Of a stretch of 64,000 bases of DNA, positions 36,604 through 46,400 are shown piece by piece. Where the stretch lies: the NCBI RefSeq assembly GCF_034929435.1, contig NZ_JAYFUM010000010.1, positions 124,001 to 188,000 of the forward strand, in the 5' to 3' direction. Under the pieces are notes generated by a model, which did no database searches, was not told the DNA's origin, and saw nothing but the letters and a program-made list of their open reading frames with translations. Within the stretch, counting starts at the first letter, position 1, and every line of letters starts with the position of its first letter. The stretch is from Arcicella rigui. Its GTDB lineage: Bacteria > Bacteroidota > Bacteroidia > Cytophagales > Spirosomataceae. A program made the position numbers and the translations under genes.

Positions 36604-37440
36604 TCAAATAATTACATTATCTATCAAACGAGTTTTGCCTAAATAAGCTGCAATACACAAAGCTGTTTTCCCTTCTGAAAGTTCCTCGACGGGTAATAAT
36701 GTTTCAAAATCTGAAATTTCAAAATACTCTAACTCAATCCCATCCGTAGAAGCAAAGTAATCGTCAATCGCTTTTTTCACTACTTGTGCAGGTTGAGTTC
36801 TGAGTTGTTGGCTGGCTTGTTGAAGTGCTTTATAAATGGCAGGAGCTAAAGCCCGCTGTTCGGTTGAAAGGTTTCTATTTCGTGACGACATCGCCAAACC
36901 ATCTTGCTCTCTTTGCGTCGGACAAATCACTAAATCCAAAGAAAAACTCAAATCACGCACCAAACAATTGATTACAGCACACTGCTGGAGGTCTTTTTGT
37001 CCGAAATAAGCTTTTGTTGGCTGAACGATATTGAATAATTTAGCCACCACAATTCCAACGCCGTTAAAATGCCCCGGTCTGAATTTACCTTCCATTACCG
37101 TTTCTAAAATTCCAAAATTAAATTTTATGTTAGGTAAACTCGGGTACATTTCGGCGGCACTCGGAGCAAATACTACATCGCATTGTACTTGTTCGAGTAG
37201 TTGGCAATCGGCTTCTAAAGTTCTCGGATAAACAGCTAAATCGTCTGGATTATTAAATTGTGTTGGATTCACAAAAATACTGCATACCGTAATATCATTC
37301 TGGCTTTTAGCGGTTTGGATAAGCGATAAATGCCCTTCATGCAAAGCTCCCATTGTGGGTACAAAACCAATCGTTTTGGCTTGAAGACGCTCTTTATTGA
37401 GGTATGTTTGTAAGGCTTGAATCTCGAAAAATACTTGCAT
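36604..37440 (-). CDS. panC: Pantothenate synthetase
   Basis: About 278 residues when started at the ATG at 37440; an in-frame TTG six codons upstream is less likely. FVPTMGALHEGHLSLI carries the ATP-binding motif, followed by VNPTQFNNPDDLAVYPRT, FGQKDLQQCAVI and the KMSKS-like MSSRNRNLS. It condenses pantoate and beta-alanine, the product of PanD encoded just downstream. It is divergent from the glycogen-synthase-like gene. Confidence 0.95.
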   Translation of the reverse strand: MQVFFEIQALQTYLNKERLQAKTIGFVPTMGALHEGHLSLIQTAKSQNDITVCSIFVNPTQFNNPDDLAVYPRTLEADCQLLEQVQCDVVFAPSAAEMYPSLPNIKFNFGILETVMEGKFRPGHFNGVGIVVAKLFNIVQPTKAYFGQKDLQQCAVINCLVRDLSFSLDLVICPTQREQDGLAMSSRNRNLSTEQRALAPAIYKALQQASQQLRTQPAQVVKKAIDDYFASTDGIELEYFEISDFETLLPVEELSEGKTALCIAAYLGKTRLIDNVII

Positions 37441-37768
37441 AAATTTGTTTTTTCTCAATGATAATGGACTGAAATGCTACAATAAAAAAATCAAATCTAC
37501 AAAAAGCCTCTCATTAAAAAGGCTGCAAGACTGCTCAAAACACATTCACGTTTGATTTTTTGTGGAATTTCCATAAAATTTTTATATTTTTGCATAATTT
37601 TTATGTGAATCCTTCTTGCTTTGGCTTTCTGTTTGAAACGTTTAAGGGCTGATAATTGGAGTGTTGTTGAATGATTTTATCATTTATGAATAGAAAGAAT
37701 TTCTTCAACGACTAACATTTTCACTTTAACACTTTTTAACAGCATCAAAGCTCCTAACAACGACAACA
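37441..37768. other. Divergent control region between panC and the glycogen-synthase-like gene
   Basis: 328 bp. A plausible Bacteroidota promoter for the plus-strand gene lies at 37559-37592. On the minus strand, CAAATCTA (37492-37499) matches the complement of TAnnTTTG for panC, without a clear -33 partner. No ORF or RNA gene is seen. Confidence 0.5.
37559..37592 (+). promoter_or_regulatory. Candidate promoter of the glycogen-synthase-like operon
   Basis: TTTG at 37559-37562, a 22-bp spacer and TATTTTTG at 37585-37592, an exact TAnnTTTG match. The leader would be about 170 nt. Confidence 0.4.
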
Positions 37769-38578
37769 ATGTCTAAATTGCGTATCCTTTACGTTGCCAG
37801 TGAAGTTGACCCTTTTCTCTCTACGACTCAAGTAGCTAATTTTGTTAGAAAACTACCTGCTGCTATGCAGGAAAAAGGGTTTGAAATCAGAATCTTAGTA
37901 CCTCGTTTTGGGTTAATTAACGAACGTAAAAACCGTCTTCATGAAGTAGTAAGATTATCAGGTTTTACAGTACCTGTTGGTGACGATGATAAACCCGTGA
38001 CCATCAAAGTAGCGTCTTTGCCATCAGCAAAATTACAGGTATATTTCATAGATAACGAAGACTATTTTCAAAGAAAGTACGTTTTTACCGACAAAGAAGA
38101 TAAATTCTATGCTGATAACGACGAGCGAGCAATCTTTTTCTGTAAAGGTGCTTTAGAGACTGTAAAGAAATTGGGCTGGTCGCCTGATATTGTACATTGT
38201 AATGACTGGATGACAGCTTTGATACCTTTGTATCTAAAAACTACATACAGAAATGACCCAATGTTCAAGGACTCTAAAACGGTGTTTTCTGTATTTAACA
38301 GTGAGTTTGCTCATAAATTCGCTTTTGAAGGGCTTTATGAAAAAGTAAAAATGTTGAATGTAGAAGATGATATGCTCGGAAGTTTGGAATCAGCAGATTA
38401 TCAAGGTTTTGTTAAGATTGGCGTTGAATACGCCGACGTCGTGATTACGATGGAAGAAGAAGTATCAGAGAAATTTAACACTATTTTTAATGAATTACCC
38501 GAAAAAAAATTGGAATACGTTCCAGAAGAAAGTATTGACAGCTACTACAATATTTACACAGAATTGGCAAGTGCGTAA
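37769..38578 (+). CDS. Glycogen/starch synthase N-terminal (GT5) domain protein, short form
   Basis: 269 residues, about half of a normal GlgA. LRILYVASEVDPFLSTTQVANFVRKLPAAMQEKGFEIRILVPRFG and PDIVHCNDWMTALIPLYLKT match the N-terminal Rossmann domain of GT5 synthases. The C-terminal domain that completes the GT-B active site is absent, and the usual K-x-G-G-L loop reads FLSTTQ, so glycogen synthase activity is doubtful. The reading frame is intact and ends in a coupled overlap with the DUF4270 gene, so this looks like a stable short form. The arrangement next to panC, DUF4270 and glmS is familiar from Cytophagales. Confidence 0.82.
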   Translation: MSKLRILYVASEVDPFLSTTQVANFVRKLPAAMQEKGFEIRILVPRFGLINERKNRLHEVVRLSGFTVPVGDDDKPVTIKVASLPSAKLQVYFIDNEDYFQRKYVFTDKEDKFYADNDERAIFFCKGALETVKKLGWSPDIVHCNDWMTALIPLYLKTTYRNDPMFKDSKTVFSVFNSEFAHKFAFEGLYEKVKMLNVEDDMLGSLESADYQGFVKIGVEYADVVITMEEEVSEKFNTIFNELPEKKLEYVPEESIDSYYNIYTELASA

Positions 38579-40052
38579 AGCATTCATTATTGGTGTTGTC
38601 TTTTCTTTTTTCGTATTTCTATCGGCTTGTGAAGACCCTAAAGAAATTGGCTCTGAGATTTTTGTCCAAGATATTGGGCTACTCTACACTGATACGCTTA
38701 CTGTTGATGCGTCCACTGTTTTGTTGGATTCTATTGCAACATACAGTCCGAATAATATGTTGGTAGGTCGTTTGTCAGACCCAAATTTAGGTACTGTTGA
38801 AGCTGCCTGCTACTTTCAAATTGCCAACTTATCATCTGATACTATTCGTTCAGAAGTTGATACAGCCAGCAAGAGTAACGTAAAATGGATTACGTACCCA
38901 ACGCTAAATGACTCTATTCGTTTTATTTTGCCTTATAGTTTTTATCAAGGCGATACACTACAAAATCAGACTTTCAAATTATATCAGTTTGCTTCAAGCT
39001 CAACTTTAGACCCAACTACTGCTTATTATAGCAATAGTGCAGCTCCGACTTTAAAAACTACTCCACTCGGACAATTGACTAATGTAAAAGTTAGACCAAT
39101 CAGAGATAGCAGAGTAGTTTCTGGAACTACTGGCAAGTATGATTCTTTAGTAATTCCAATTACCGAACCATCTTTTGTGAAGTTTTTGGAAAGCCAAAGA
39201 GATGGTGCCAAGAGTGAGGCTTTAGTAGGTACTGGTTTTAAAGATGCGGTAAAAGGTTTTGCTTTGGTTTCAGAAAGTCCCAAAAATGCAGCGATTGTAG
39301 GTTTTGCGGCAGGACAAGCAGTACTGAAATTGTATTATCATTATAAATATACTTACACAGTACGAAACAGTGCCGATACAGCCGATAGTACCGTTACCGT
39401 AGATACTACCAAAGCAAATAATTTCTATGTAGCTCTCACCAGTTCAGACGGGACTACTTTCAATGCTCGTTTCAATAAAATTACAGCTTCACGCATTGGG
39501 GCTTTAACAAAATTAACCAAAGCAGGCGACGGACTATCAACGAAAGATGCCAACAACGAAGCCTACCTACAATTAGGAACAGGTTTGGCAATGAAAGTGA
39601 AATTCCCAACTTTGACGAATCTTAAAAATCGTAAAGATATTGCTTTCAACAAAGCTGAATTGGTGTTAGAACCAAAGTCAAACCCCGGAGGATACTCCTT
39701 CCCGACAGATTTAGTACTCGTTCAGTCAACCAGTAGTAATCGACCGCTTAGAAGTACCACTACTGGCGAAGGAAGCTTACAGTTTGTTACAGGCGAAGGT
39801 ACTTCAGCTTCTTATGTAAGCAAGAGTAATTTATACACTTTTAATGTAACCAGTTCTTTACAAAATATTTTAGCAGGACGAATCTCAAATAATGGTTGGA
39901 TAATTACGCCAACGTTATTTGCCACAAATACAACTACGGGTGTAAGGTCTGTTGCATTAGGAAAAAGTGTATTAGCACAAGAAGTAACCAGAGCTATATT
40001 TGATAAAAGTAATATCAAACTCAAAGTATATTATACTTATGTAGCCAAGTAA
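38571..40052 (+). CDS. DUF4270 lipoprotein
   Basis: About 493 residues. The open frame extends upstream to 38490, but the GTG at 38571 directly precedes a lipoprotein signal (VRKAFIIGVVFSFFVFLSAC, lipobox LSAC) and overlaps the preceding stop codon by 8 bp, which implies translational coupling. The mature part has the DUF4270 pattern: CEDPKEIGSEIFVQDIGLLYTDTLTVDAS, later a beta-rich body ending in KSNIKLKVYYTYVAK. It is an exported lipoprotein of unknown function found in most Bacteroidota. Confidence 0.85.
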   Translation: MRKAFIIGVVFSFFVFLSACEDPKEIGSEIFVQDIGLLYTDTLTVDASTVLLDSIATYSPNNMLVGRLSDPNLGTVEAACYFQIANLSSDTIRSEVDTASKSNVKWITYPTLNDSIRFILPYSFYQGDTLQNQTFKLYQFASSSTLDPTTAYYSNSAAPTLKTTPLGQLTNVKVRPIRDSRVVSGTTGKYDSLVIPITEPSFVKFLESQRDGAKSEALVGTGFKDAVKGFALVSESPKNAAIVGFAAGQAVLKLYYHYKYTYTVRNSADTADSTVTVDTTKANNFYVALTSSDGTTFNARFNKITASRIGALTKLTKAGDGLSTKDANNEAYLQLGTGLAMKVKFPTLTNLKNRKDIAFNKAELVLEPKSNPGGYSFPTDLVLVQSTSSNRPLRSTTTGEGSLQFVTGEGTSASYVSKSNLYTFNVTSSLQNILAGRISNNGWIITPTLFATNTTTGVRSVALGKSVLAQEVTRAIFDKSNIKLKVYYTYVAK

Positions 40053-40150
40053 AAATACCGAAGAGTCCAAAGAAATTTAGAGCATAGTATCATTAAAATG
40101 GTGCTACGCTCTTTTTTTTGGCAATATATTACTGATTATTTCTGTACATA

Positions 40151-40183
40151 TTTGTTATGTTTATGTTTTTAATAATAAATTTG
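40151..40183 (+). promoter_or_regulatory. Bacteroidota-type promoter of glmS
   Basis: TTTG (40151-40154), a 21-bp spacer and a perfect TAAATTTG (40176-40183), 31 bp upstream of the glmS ATG. This is the best promoter match in the window. Confidence 0.65.
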
Positions 40184-40214
40184 GGGAAAATAATAACCAA
40201 TAAACTATCATTAT

Positions 40215-42050
40215 ATGTGTGGCATTGTGGCTTATATTGGGCATCGTGAAGCCTATCCTTTGATTATTAAAGGATTAAAACGTTTAGAATATCGTGGCTA
40301 TGACAGTTCTGGTATTGCTTTATTAAATGATGGCTTAAACATTTACAAGAAAAAAGGGAAAGTAAAAGACCTTGAAGAAGTTCTTTTAAAAGAAAATTTA
40401 TCAAGCCACATTGGTATTGGGCATACTCGTTGGGCAACACATGGCGAGCCAAACGATGTAAATGCTCACCCTCATTACTCTGCTTCTCGAAATTTAGCCA
40501 TTATCCATAATGGTATCATAGAAAACTACTCTTCTATCAAGAAGAATCTTATCAAAAAAGGACATATTTTTTATTCAGATACAGACTCAGAAGTTTTCAT
40601 TCATTTCATTGAAGATATTCAACAAAATACTGGTTGTTTGTTAGAAGAAGCCGTTCGTTTGGCAATGAAAGAAGTAGTTGGAGCTTATGCTATCGTGATT
40701 ATGGATGCTACTAACCCTTCTCAATTAATTGCGGCTCGTAAAGGTTCGCCTTTAGTAATTGGTGTTGGCGAAAAAGAATTCTTCTTTGCTTCCGACGCAA
40801 CACCTATTATTGAATATACCAACGAAGTAGTTTACCTAAACGACTACGAATTGGCAGTAGTACGTGATGGTGAATTGACGGTAAAAAATATAGATAACAT
40901 CCTTCAGTCTCCTTATATCCAAACCGTAGAATTAGAATTAGAAGCAATCGAAAAAGGTGGTTATGACCATTTCATGCTCAAGGAAATCTATGAGCAACCT
41001 CGTTCAGTAGCCGACTGTATGCGTGGTAGAGTAAATGCTGATAATGGACTTTTGGTTTTGGGCGGCCTTCGTGACTATGTTGATAAATTAGCAAAGACCA
41101 AACGTATCGTTATCGTAGCTTGTGGCACTTCTTGGCACGCTGGCTTGGTGGCTGAATACATTTTTGAAGAATTGGCTCGTATCAATGTAGAAGTAGAATA
41201 TGCTTCGGAGTTTCGTTACAGAAATCCAATCATCAAAGAAGGTGATTTTGTCATTGCTATTTCACAGTCTGGCGAAACTGCCGATACTTTGGCAGCGATA
41301 GAACTGGCAAAATCAAAAGGAGCTACTATCATTGGTGTTTGTAATGTAGTTGGCTCGTCTATTCCAAGAGCTACACACGCAGGAGCTTACACTCATGCTG
41401 GGCCAGAAATTGGAGTAGCTTCCACCAAAGCCTTTACAGCACAAGTAACAGTATTAGCTTTAATGGCAATTGCCGTTGCACGCAAAAAAGGAACTTTGCA
41501 CGAAGATACTTTCAGAAGATTATTGTTTGAATTAGAAAGAATTCCTTCTAAAATAGAAACAGTTCTGAAAACTGATGAGAAAATTAAAATCATAGCCGAA
41601 AAATTTAAAGATGCAAGAAACTTTATTTATTTAGGTCGTGGCTATAATTTCCCAGTGGCTTTAGAAGGAGCTTTAAAACTCAAAGAAATTTCTTATATCC
41701 ATGCAGAAGGCTATCCAGCGGCAGAAATGAAACATGGGCCAATCGCCTTAATTGACGAAGAAATGCCCGTAGTTTTCATCGCTACCAAAGATAGTTCTTA
41801 TGAAAAAGTGGTTTCTAATATTCAGGAAGTAAAAGCAAGAAAAGGAAAAGTAATTGCCATCGTTACAGAAGGCGATAAATTGATTCCGACTATGGCAGAT
41901 TATACCATCGAAATCCCTGCTATGCACGAAGCTCTGATTCCTTTAGTAGCAACGATTCCATTGCAGTTACTTTCGTACCATATTGCTGTACTGAGAGGCT
42001 GTAATGTAGATCAACCAAGAAACTTGGCAAAATCGGTAACGGTTGAATAA
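40215..42050 (+). CDS. glmS: Glutamine-fructose-6-phosphate aminotransferase (isomerizing)
   Basis: 611 residues, full length. Catalytic Cys2 follows the start (MCGIVAYIGHREAYPLIIKG), with the type 2 glutamine amidotransferase motifs RLEYRGYDSSGIA and GHTRWATHGEPNDVNAHPH. Two SIS domains follow (CGTSWHAGLVAEY ... SQSGETADTLAA), and the C-terminus ends in NLAKSVTVE. It makes glucosamine-6-phosphate, the first step to peptidoglycan and LPS amino sugars. No glmS ribozyme is apparent in the short leader. Confidence 0.97.
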   Translation: MCGIVAYIGHREAYPLIIKGLKRLEYRGYDSSGIALLNDGLNIYKKKGKVKDLEEVLLKENLSSHIGIGHTRWATHGEPNDVNAHPHYSASRNLAIIHNGIIENYSSIKKNLIKKGHIFYSDTDSEVFIHFIEDIQQNTGCLLEEAVRLAMKEVVGAYAIVIMDATNPSQLIAARKGSPLVIGVGEKEFFFASDATPIIEYTNEVVYLNDYELAVVRDGELTVKNIDNILQSPYIQTVELELEAIEKGGYDHFMLKEIYEQPRSVADCMRGRVNADNGLLVLGGLRDYVDKLAKTKRIVIVACGTSWHAGLVAEYIFEELARINVEVEYASEFRYRNPIIKEGDFVIAISQSGETADTLAAIELAKSKGATIIGVCNVVGSSIPRATHAGAYTHAGPEIGVASTKAFTAQVTVLALMAIAVARKKGTLHEDTFRRLLFELERIPSKIETVLKTDEKIKIIAEKFKDARNFIYLGRGYNFPVALEGALKLKEISYIHAEGYPAAEMKHGPIALIDEEMPVVFIATKDSSYEKVVSNIQEVKARKGKVIAIVTEGDKLIPTMADYTIEIPAMHEALIPLVATIPLQLLSYHIAVLRGCNVDQPRNLAKSVTVE

Positions 42051-42090
42051 GTATCAACAAGGCTTATAAATTAAGTGATAGTCCAAATGA

Positions 42091-42125
42091 AAAAGTCATT
42101 AGAAGATATTCCTCTAATGACTTTT
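42091..42125 (+). terminator. Terminator after glmS
   Basis: 15-nt arms AAAAGTCATTAGAAG and CCTCTAATGACTTTT (one mismatch) with a 5-nt loop and T-rich tail, 40 bp after the stop. Confidence 0.75.
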
Positions 42126-42155
42126 CTTATTTAGATAGTACTTCATTATATTAAT

Positions 42156-42407
42156 GTTACGAAAGCCTATTTCTTTATTACAATACTCTATTCTCTTCGT
42201 GCGTTGGCTTATTTTCTTTATGCGTTAGTCTATTTCTTCTTTAAGTAAGCCTATTTTCTTAATGTATGTATTTACTTCCTTAATTAATACACTTATTTCC
42301 TTCATGAGTAATATTACTTCTACTATGCGTAAAAGAGTTTTCTTGATGCTAAAGCTTATTTCTTTGATAAGACAAACAGTTTCCTTATTGCACTCATCTA
42401 TTCCCTC
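42156..42407 (-). repeat. Twelve-unit 21-bp tandem array that reads as coiled-coil heptads
   Basis: Twelve consecutive 21-bp units with no insertion or deletion. On the plus strand the right half of each unit is CTTATTTTCTT-like and the left half often xATGCGTxA. On the minus strand the phase is preserved as seven-codon units with consensus [K/E]-[E/K]-[I/V/T]-x-x-x-I, for example KEISFSI, KEISVLI and KEVNTYI. Ile or Val at positions 3 and 7 gives the 4/3 spacing of a coiled coil. One in-frame TAA falls in the ninth unit, and the only ATG is at the end of the fifth, so just 26 codons (42305 down to 42225) form a normal ORF. Confidence 0.85.
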
Positions 42408-42601
42408 TTAGTGCTTAGTTAATGCTAAGTTCGGGCTAAGAATTTCTTTTATACACGCTTTCATTATCATAAAGTGGATTATCTGTTTTTTATAGCAGTA
42501 AGGTGTTTCTAATTATTGGTTATCCATTTTTATTCTTAGTAAGCAAGAATCAGCATCAATACGTCTTAGTTCCTAATTGCTCCTCAATGTTTATCAAAAA
42601 G
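42408..42601. other. Spacer between the 21-bp array and the 246-aa protein gene
   Basis: 194 bp downstream of the minus-strand gene and upstream of the array. The first ~20 bp (TTAGTGCTTAGTTAATGCTAA) may be a decayed thirteenth unit. No terminator separates the gene from the array, so the array could be transcribed as its 3' tail. Confidence 0.4.
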
Positions 42602-43342
42602 CTATCGAAGTTTAATATTTCTAAAAGCTATTCCTTTCACCAAGGTATATTGATAGCTTTGTGTACCATAAACAGATTTAAAATAAGCCTTTACAGCCAA
42701 AGCCGTATCTACTAAACCCGTTTTTTCTTGATAAAAAAGTTTCACTCTTTCCATTCTTATCATTGCCCAAGTAGTATGTGCCTGCATGACTGTGGTATTT
42801 TTCTCTCTTAATTCACTTAAATAAGCTTCTAATGTCTCTACTTTTAATTCAACTTCATTAGGTTGATACATTGGTTGAGATTTAAGCAAACTTATCATCG
42901 CAAAAAGATGCTCTACTAAATAATTAAAACTTAGTTGAGAACTTGAAATCGTTTTGATGTCTTCGGAATTATCCTCCACTCCTACTTTAGCCTTGGAAGC
43001 ATTAGCACGTTTACCCTGTATTCTTCGATTAATTCTTTTGGCATTATCAATAGTAGAATTGCTTACTCCAGAAATGGCTAAGGAATTCACAATTTTTGTA
43101 CTCAAACTTTTAAGATGCTTAAAGGCAGATTTCCTAACATAAACTGCACTATTAAAATCTATTCTTTTATGCTCGCATTCTGTAAGAATACGTCTACCTT
43201 CCGACGATAGCATTTGTAAATGAGCAATAGACAGAGCAGGATTTGAAGGATTATAAGCTTCTTCCATGGCAGAACAATAGGAAATAAGCTTTTGGAAATT
43301 GGCAAGATTAGTAGCATGCCCAGTGTCATGTGTAGTGGACAT
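42602..43342 (-). CDS. Conserved Bacteroidota protein of unknown function (HDTGHA-type)
   Basis: 246 residues, mostly alpha-helical by composition, no signal peptide. The N-terminus STTHDTGHATNLANFQKLIS, YNPSNPALSIAHLQMLSSEG, VRKSAFKHLKSLSTKIVNSLAISGVSNSTIDNAKRINRRIQGKR recalls a set of Bacteroidota hypothetical proteins that I remember beginning HDTGHA(x)N(x)ANF. No enzymatic motif is seen. It is separated by a terminator from the giant T9SS gene upstream and is followed by the 21-bp array. Confidence 0.75.
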   Translation of the reverse strand: MSTTHDTGHATNLANFQKLISYCSAMEEAYNPSNPALSIAHLQMLSSEGRRILTECEHKRIDFNSAVYVRKSAFKHLKSLSTKIVNSLAISGVSNSTIDNAKRINRRIQGKRANASKAKVGVEDNSEDIKTISSSQLSFNYLVEHLFAMISLLKSQPMYQPNEVELKVETLEAYLSELREKNTTVMQAHTTWAMIRMERVKLFYQEKTGLVDTALAVKAYFKSVYGTQSYQYTLVKGIAFRNIKLR

Positions 43343-43389
43343 AGTTTTTTGTTTTAAGGGTGAAATACTATTAACTGATAAGAAAAAAA

Positions 43390-43416
43390 GATAGCATGAC
43401 CAACGCCATGCTATCA
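43390..43416 (-). terminator. Terminator after the 1828-residue T9SS protein gene
   Basis: A 9-bp stem GATAGCATG / CATGCTATC with a 9-nt loop, followed on the minus strand by a T-rich run (complement of 43382-43389). Confidence 0.75.
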
Positions 43417-43438
43417 GTAAAATTAAAATATTTTGCTT

Positions 43439-46400
43439 TTATTCCAACAAAACCTTTCCATTTGTTTTGGCATCTTGGTGTTGGATTGAATAAATATATA
43501 AGCCTTTACTCAGGTTTTTCACATCAATCTTTGTCTGTTTTTCAAAAGTCCTTTCAAGTACACTTTGACCAATGCTATTATATAAATGGAAAGTAGCTTC
43601 TCCTTCTAAATCTGTCTGAATTGTTAATTCATCTTTTGCTGGATTTGGGAAAACTTTAAAATTGAAAGATGGTTCGGGTTCATTGGGTATATCTGACACT
43701 ACTCTTCCATTCGGAATTACATCTGGACTTACTGTAATGGCATTACTGGTAGCACTCTTACAAGTATTAACAGTACAAGTAGCCGTATAAGTTGTAGCCA
43801 CCGTAGGACTTACCGTAATTGAATTCCCAGTAGCTCCATTACTCCAATTTACTGTACCTGTACAGCCTGTGGCGGTGAGTTCTTTATTGTCACAAATTTT
43901 CGATTTTATTATCCAAAAATCATAGCCTAATGACATCTCTGATTTATCCCCATCAGACGAAGTAGAATATCCTCCCAATAAAAGACCATTATCATTAGTA
44001 ATAACCATAGCCTTTAAAATATCTTCAGCACTTCCTCCAAAAGCTTTATCCCATAATTTATTCCCACTCGAACTTATTTTAACCACCCAATAATCCGCTT
44101 GACCTATTAATTTTTCAGATTTATCACCACTTAAACCTGACTCAGAATATCCTCCAAGTAAAAAACCTCCATCATTAGTTTTAATTGTTGTTAGCAAATA
44201 GTCTACAGAGTTACCTCCGATTGTTTTATCCCAAAGTTTAACACCATTACTATTAATCTTAACCACCCAAAAATCATAATCCCCTTTTGACGCACCCAAC
44301 TTATCTCCACTAATGGTTGAACCTGAATATCCTCCAAGTAAAAAACCTCCATCATCCGATTTAACTATATTTGAAAGATTATCATAACCTACCCCTCCAA
44401 AAGTCTTATCCCAAACTTTAATACCAGAACTGCTAATTTTAACCACCCAATAATCATCTAAGCCCCTTGAGTTATCAGATTTGTCACCCCCAATACCAGA
44501 CATTGATTTCCCCCCTAATAAAAAACCCCCATCATTAGTTGTTACTACACTCTTTAAATAATCATAATCTCGTCCCCCTATCTTCTTTTCCCAAATATTA
44601 ATACCGTTTTCATTGATTTTAATTGCATAATAATCCATGAAACCATAAGGCCCAGTTTTATCAATAGCTCTTGAAAAAGTTGAACCACCTAACAAAAAAC
44701 CACCATTATCAATATTTACTATTGTTGAAATATAGTCATAGTCATCACCTCCAAATGTTTTATCCCACATTTTCACCCCATCTTTATTAATTTTAACTAC
44801 CCAGAAGTCCATGTAACCTTTATTGCCTTCAGATTTATCTAAACCAATTCCAGAGAAAGAATTTCCCCCTAGCAAAAAACCACCATCTGGAGTTGCAACC
44901 ATACAAGTAAGATAATCATAATCTTTCCCCCCGTAAGTTTTTTCCCAAATCTTTTCTCCTTTTGAATCAATTTTAATAATTAAATAATCAAGTCCTAACT
45001 TATCTCCCGTCGCTACTTCTTCTGGCAATGTATATCCACCAAGTAAATATTCACCATTTGCAATTGTTAGCACGGAAGTCAATATTCTGTGTTTATCTCC
45101 TTTAAAAGTTTTATCCCACTGTTTAATTAATATATTATTACAGATATTTGAGGATATAATAGGTGATTTAGGGATAGAAAGAATATTGATTTTCATTATT
45201 GTTGATGAATCACTTTTACAACCATTTACAGTACAAAGTACTTTATACGATTTGGTGGCAGTTGGCGAAACGGTTATTGAACTGCCTGTTGCTCCACCTG
45301 TCCAAGTTAATGTTCCACCTGTGCAAGCGGTAGAAGTTAAAGTAACACTACTGCCTGCACATATTGTACTGTTACTCGCTGTGATTTTGGGTTGAGTAGG
45401 TTTAGCAATTACTGTAATTGTCGTTGCTAAACTTGAATCACTTTTACAACCTGCTTGCGTACAGAGTACTTTATAGGATTTGGTAGCAGTTGGCGAAACA
45501 GTAATAGAACTGCCTGTTGCTCCGCCTGTCCAAGTTAATACTCCACCTGCACAAGCAGTTGAAGTTAAGGTTGTGCTACTTCCTCCACATATTGTACTGC
45601 TACTCGCTGTGATTTTTGGTTGTGTAGGTTTAGCAATAACAATAATTGTCGTGGCTAAACTTGAATCACTTTTACAAGTCCCTTGCGTGCAAAGTACTTT
45701 ATAGGATTTATTAATAGTTGGTGAAACAGTAATTGAACTGCCTGTTAAGCCGCCTGTCCAAGTTAATGTTCCACCTGTGCAAGCACTTGAAGTCAATGTC
45801 GTACTGCTTCCCAAACAAATTGTACTATTACTTACCGTGATTTTGGGTTGGGTAGGTTTGGCAATCACTGTAATTGTCGTTGCTAAACTTGAATCACTTT
45901 TACAAGTTCCTTGCGTACAAAGTACTTTATAGGATTTGGTAACTGTTGGTGAAACTGTTATTGTACTACCCGTTGCTCCACCTGTCCAAGTTAATACTCC
46001 ACCTGTACAAGCAGTTGAGGTTAAAGTAACACTACTTCCTGCACAAATCGTACTGTTACTCGCTGTGATTTTGGGTTGAGTTGGTTTGGGGGTAACAGTA
46101 ATTGTTGTGGCTATACTGGAATCACTTTTACAAGTCCCTTGCATACAAAGCACTTTATAAGATTTGGTTACATTGGGAGTAACTGTAATTGAACTACCTG
46201 TTGCTCCGCCTGTCCAAGTTAATACTCCACCTGCACAAGCAGTTGAAGTTAAGGTTGTGCTATTTCCTGAACATATTGTACTGTTACTGGCTGTGATTTT
46301 GGGTTGTGTGGGTTTGGCAATCACTGTAATTGTCGTTGCTAAACTTGAATCACTTTTACACGTTCCTTGCGTACAAAGTACTTTATAGGATTTGGTAGCA

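Noticed and set aside
40052..40214. glmS ribozyme or riboswitch
   Set aside because: Only about 30 nt of leader follow the predicted promoter, and no conserved ribozyme core is visible.
42156..42407. CRISPR array
   Set aside because: The units are contiguous 21-bp diverged repeats with no unique spacers and no cas genes nearby.
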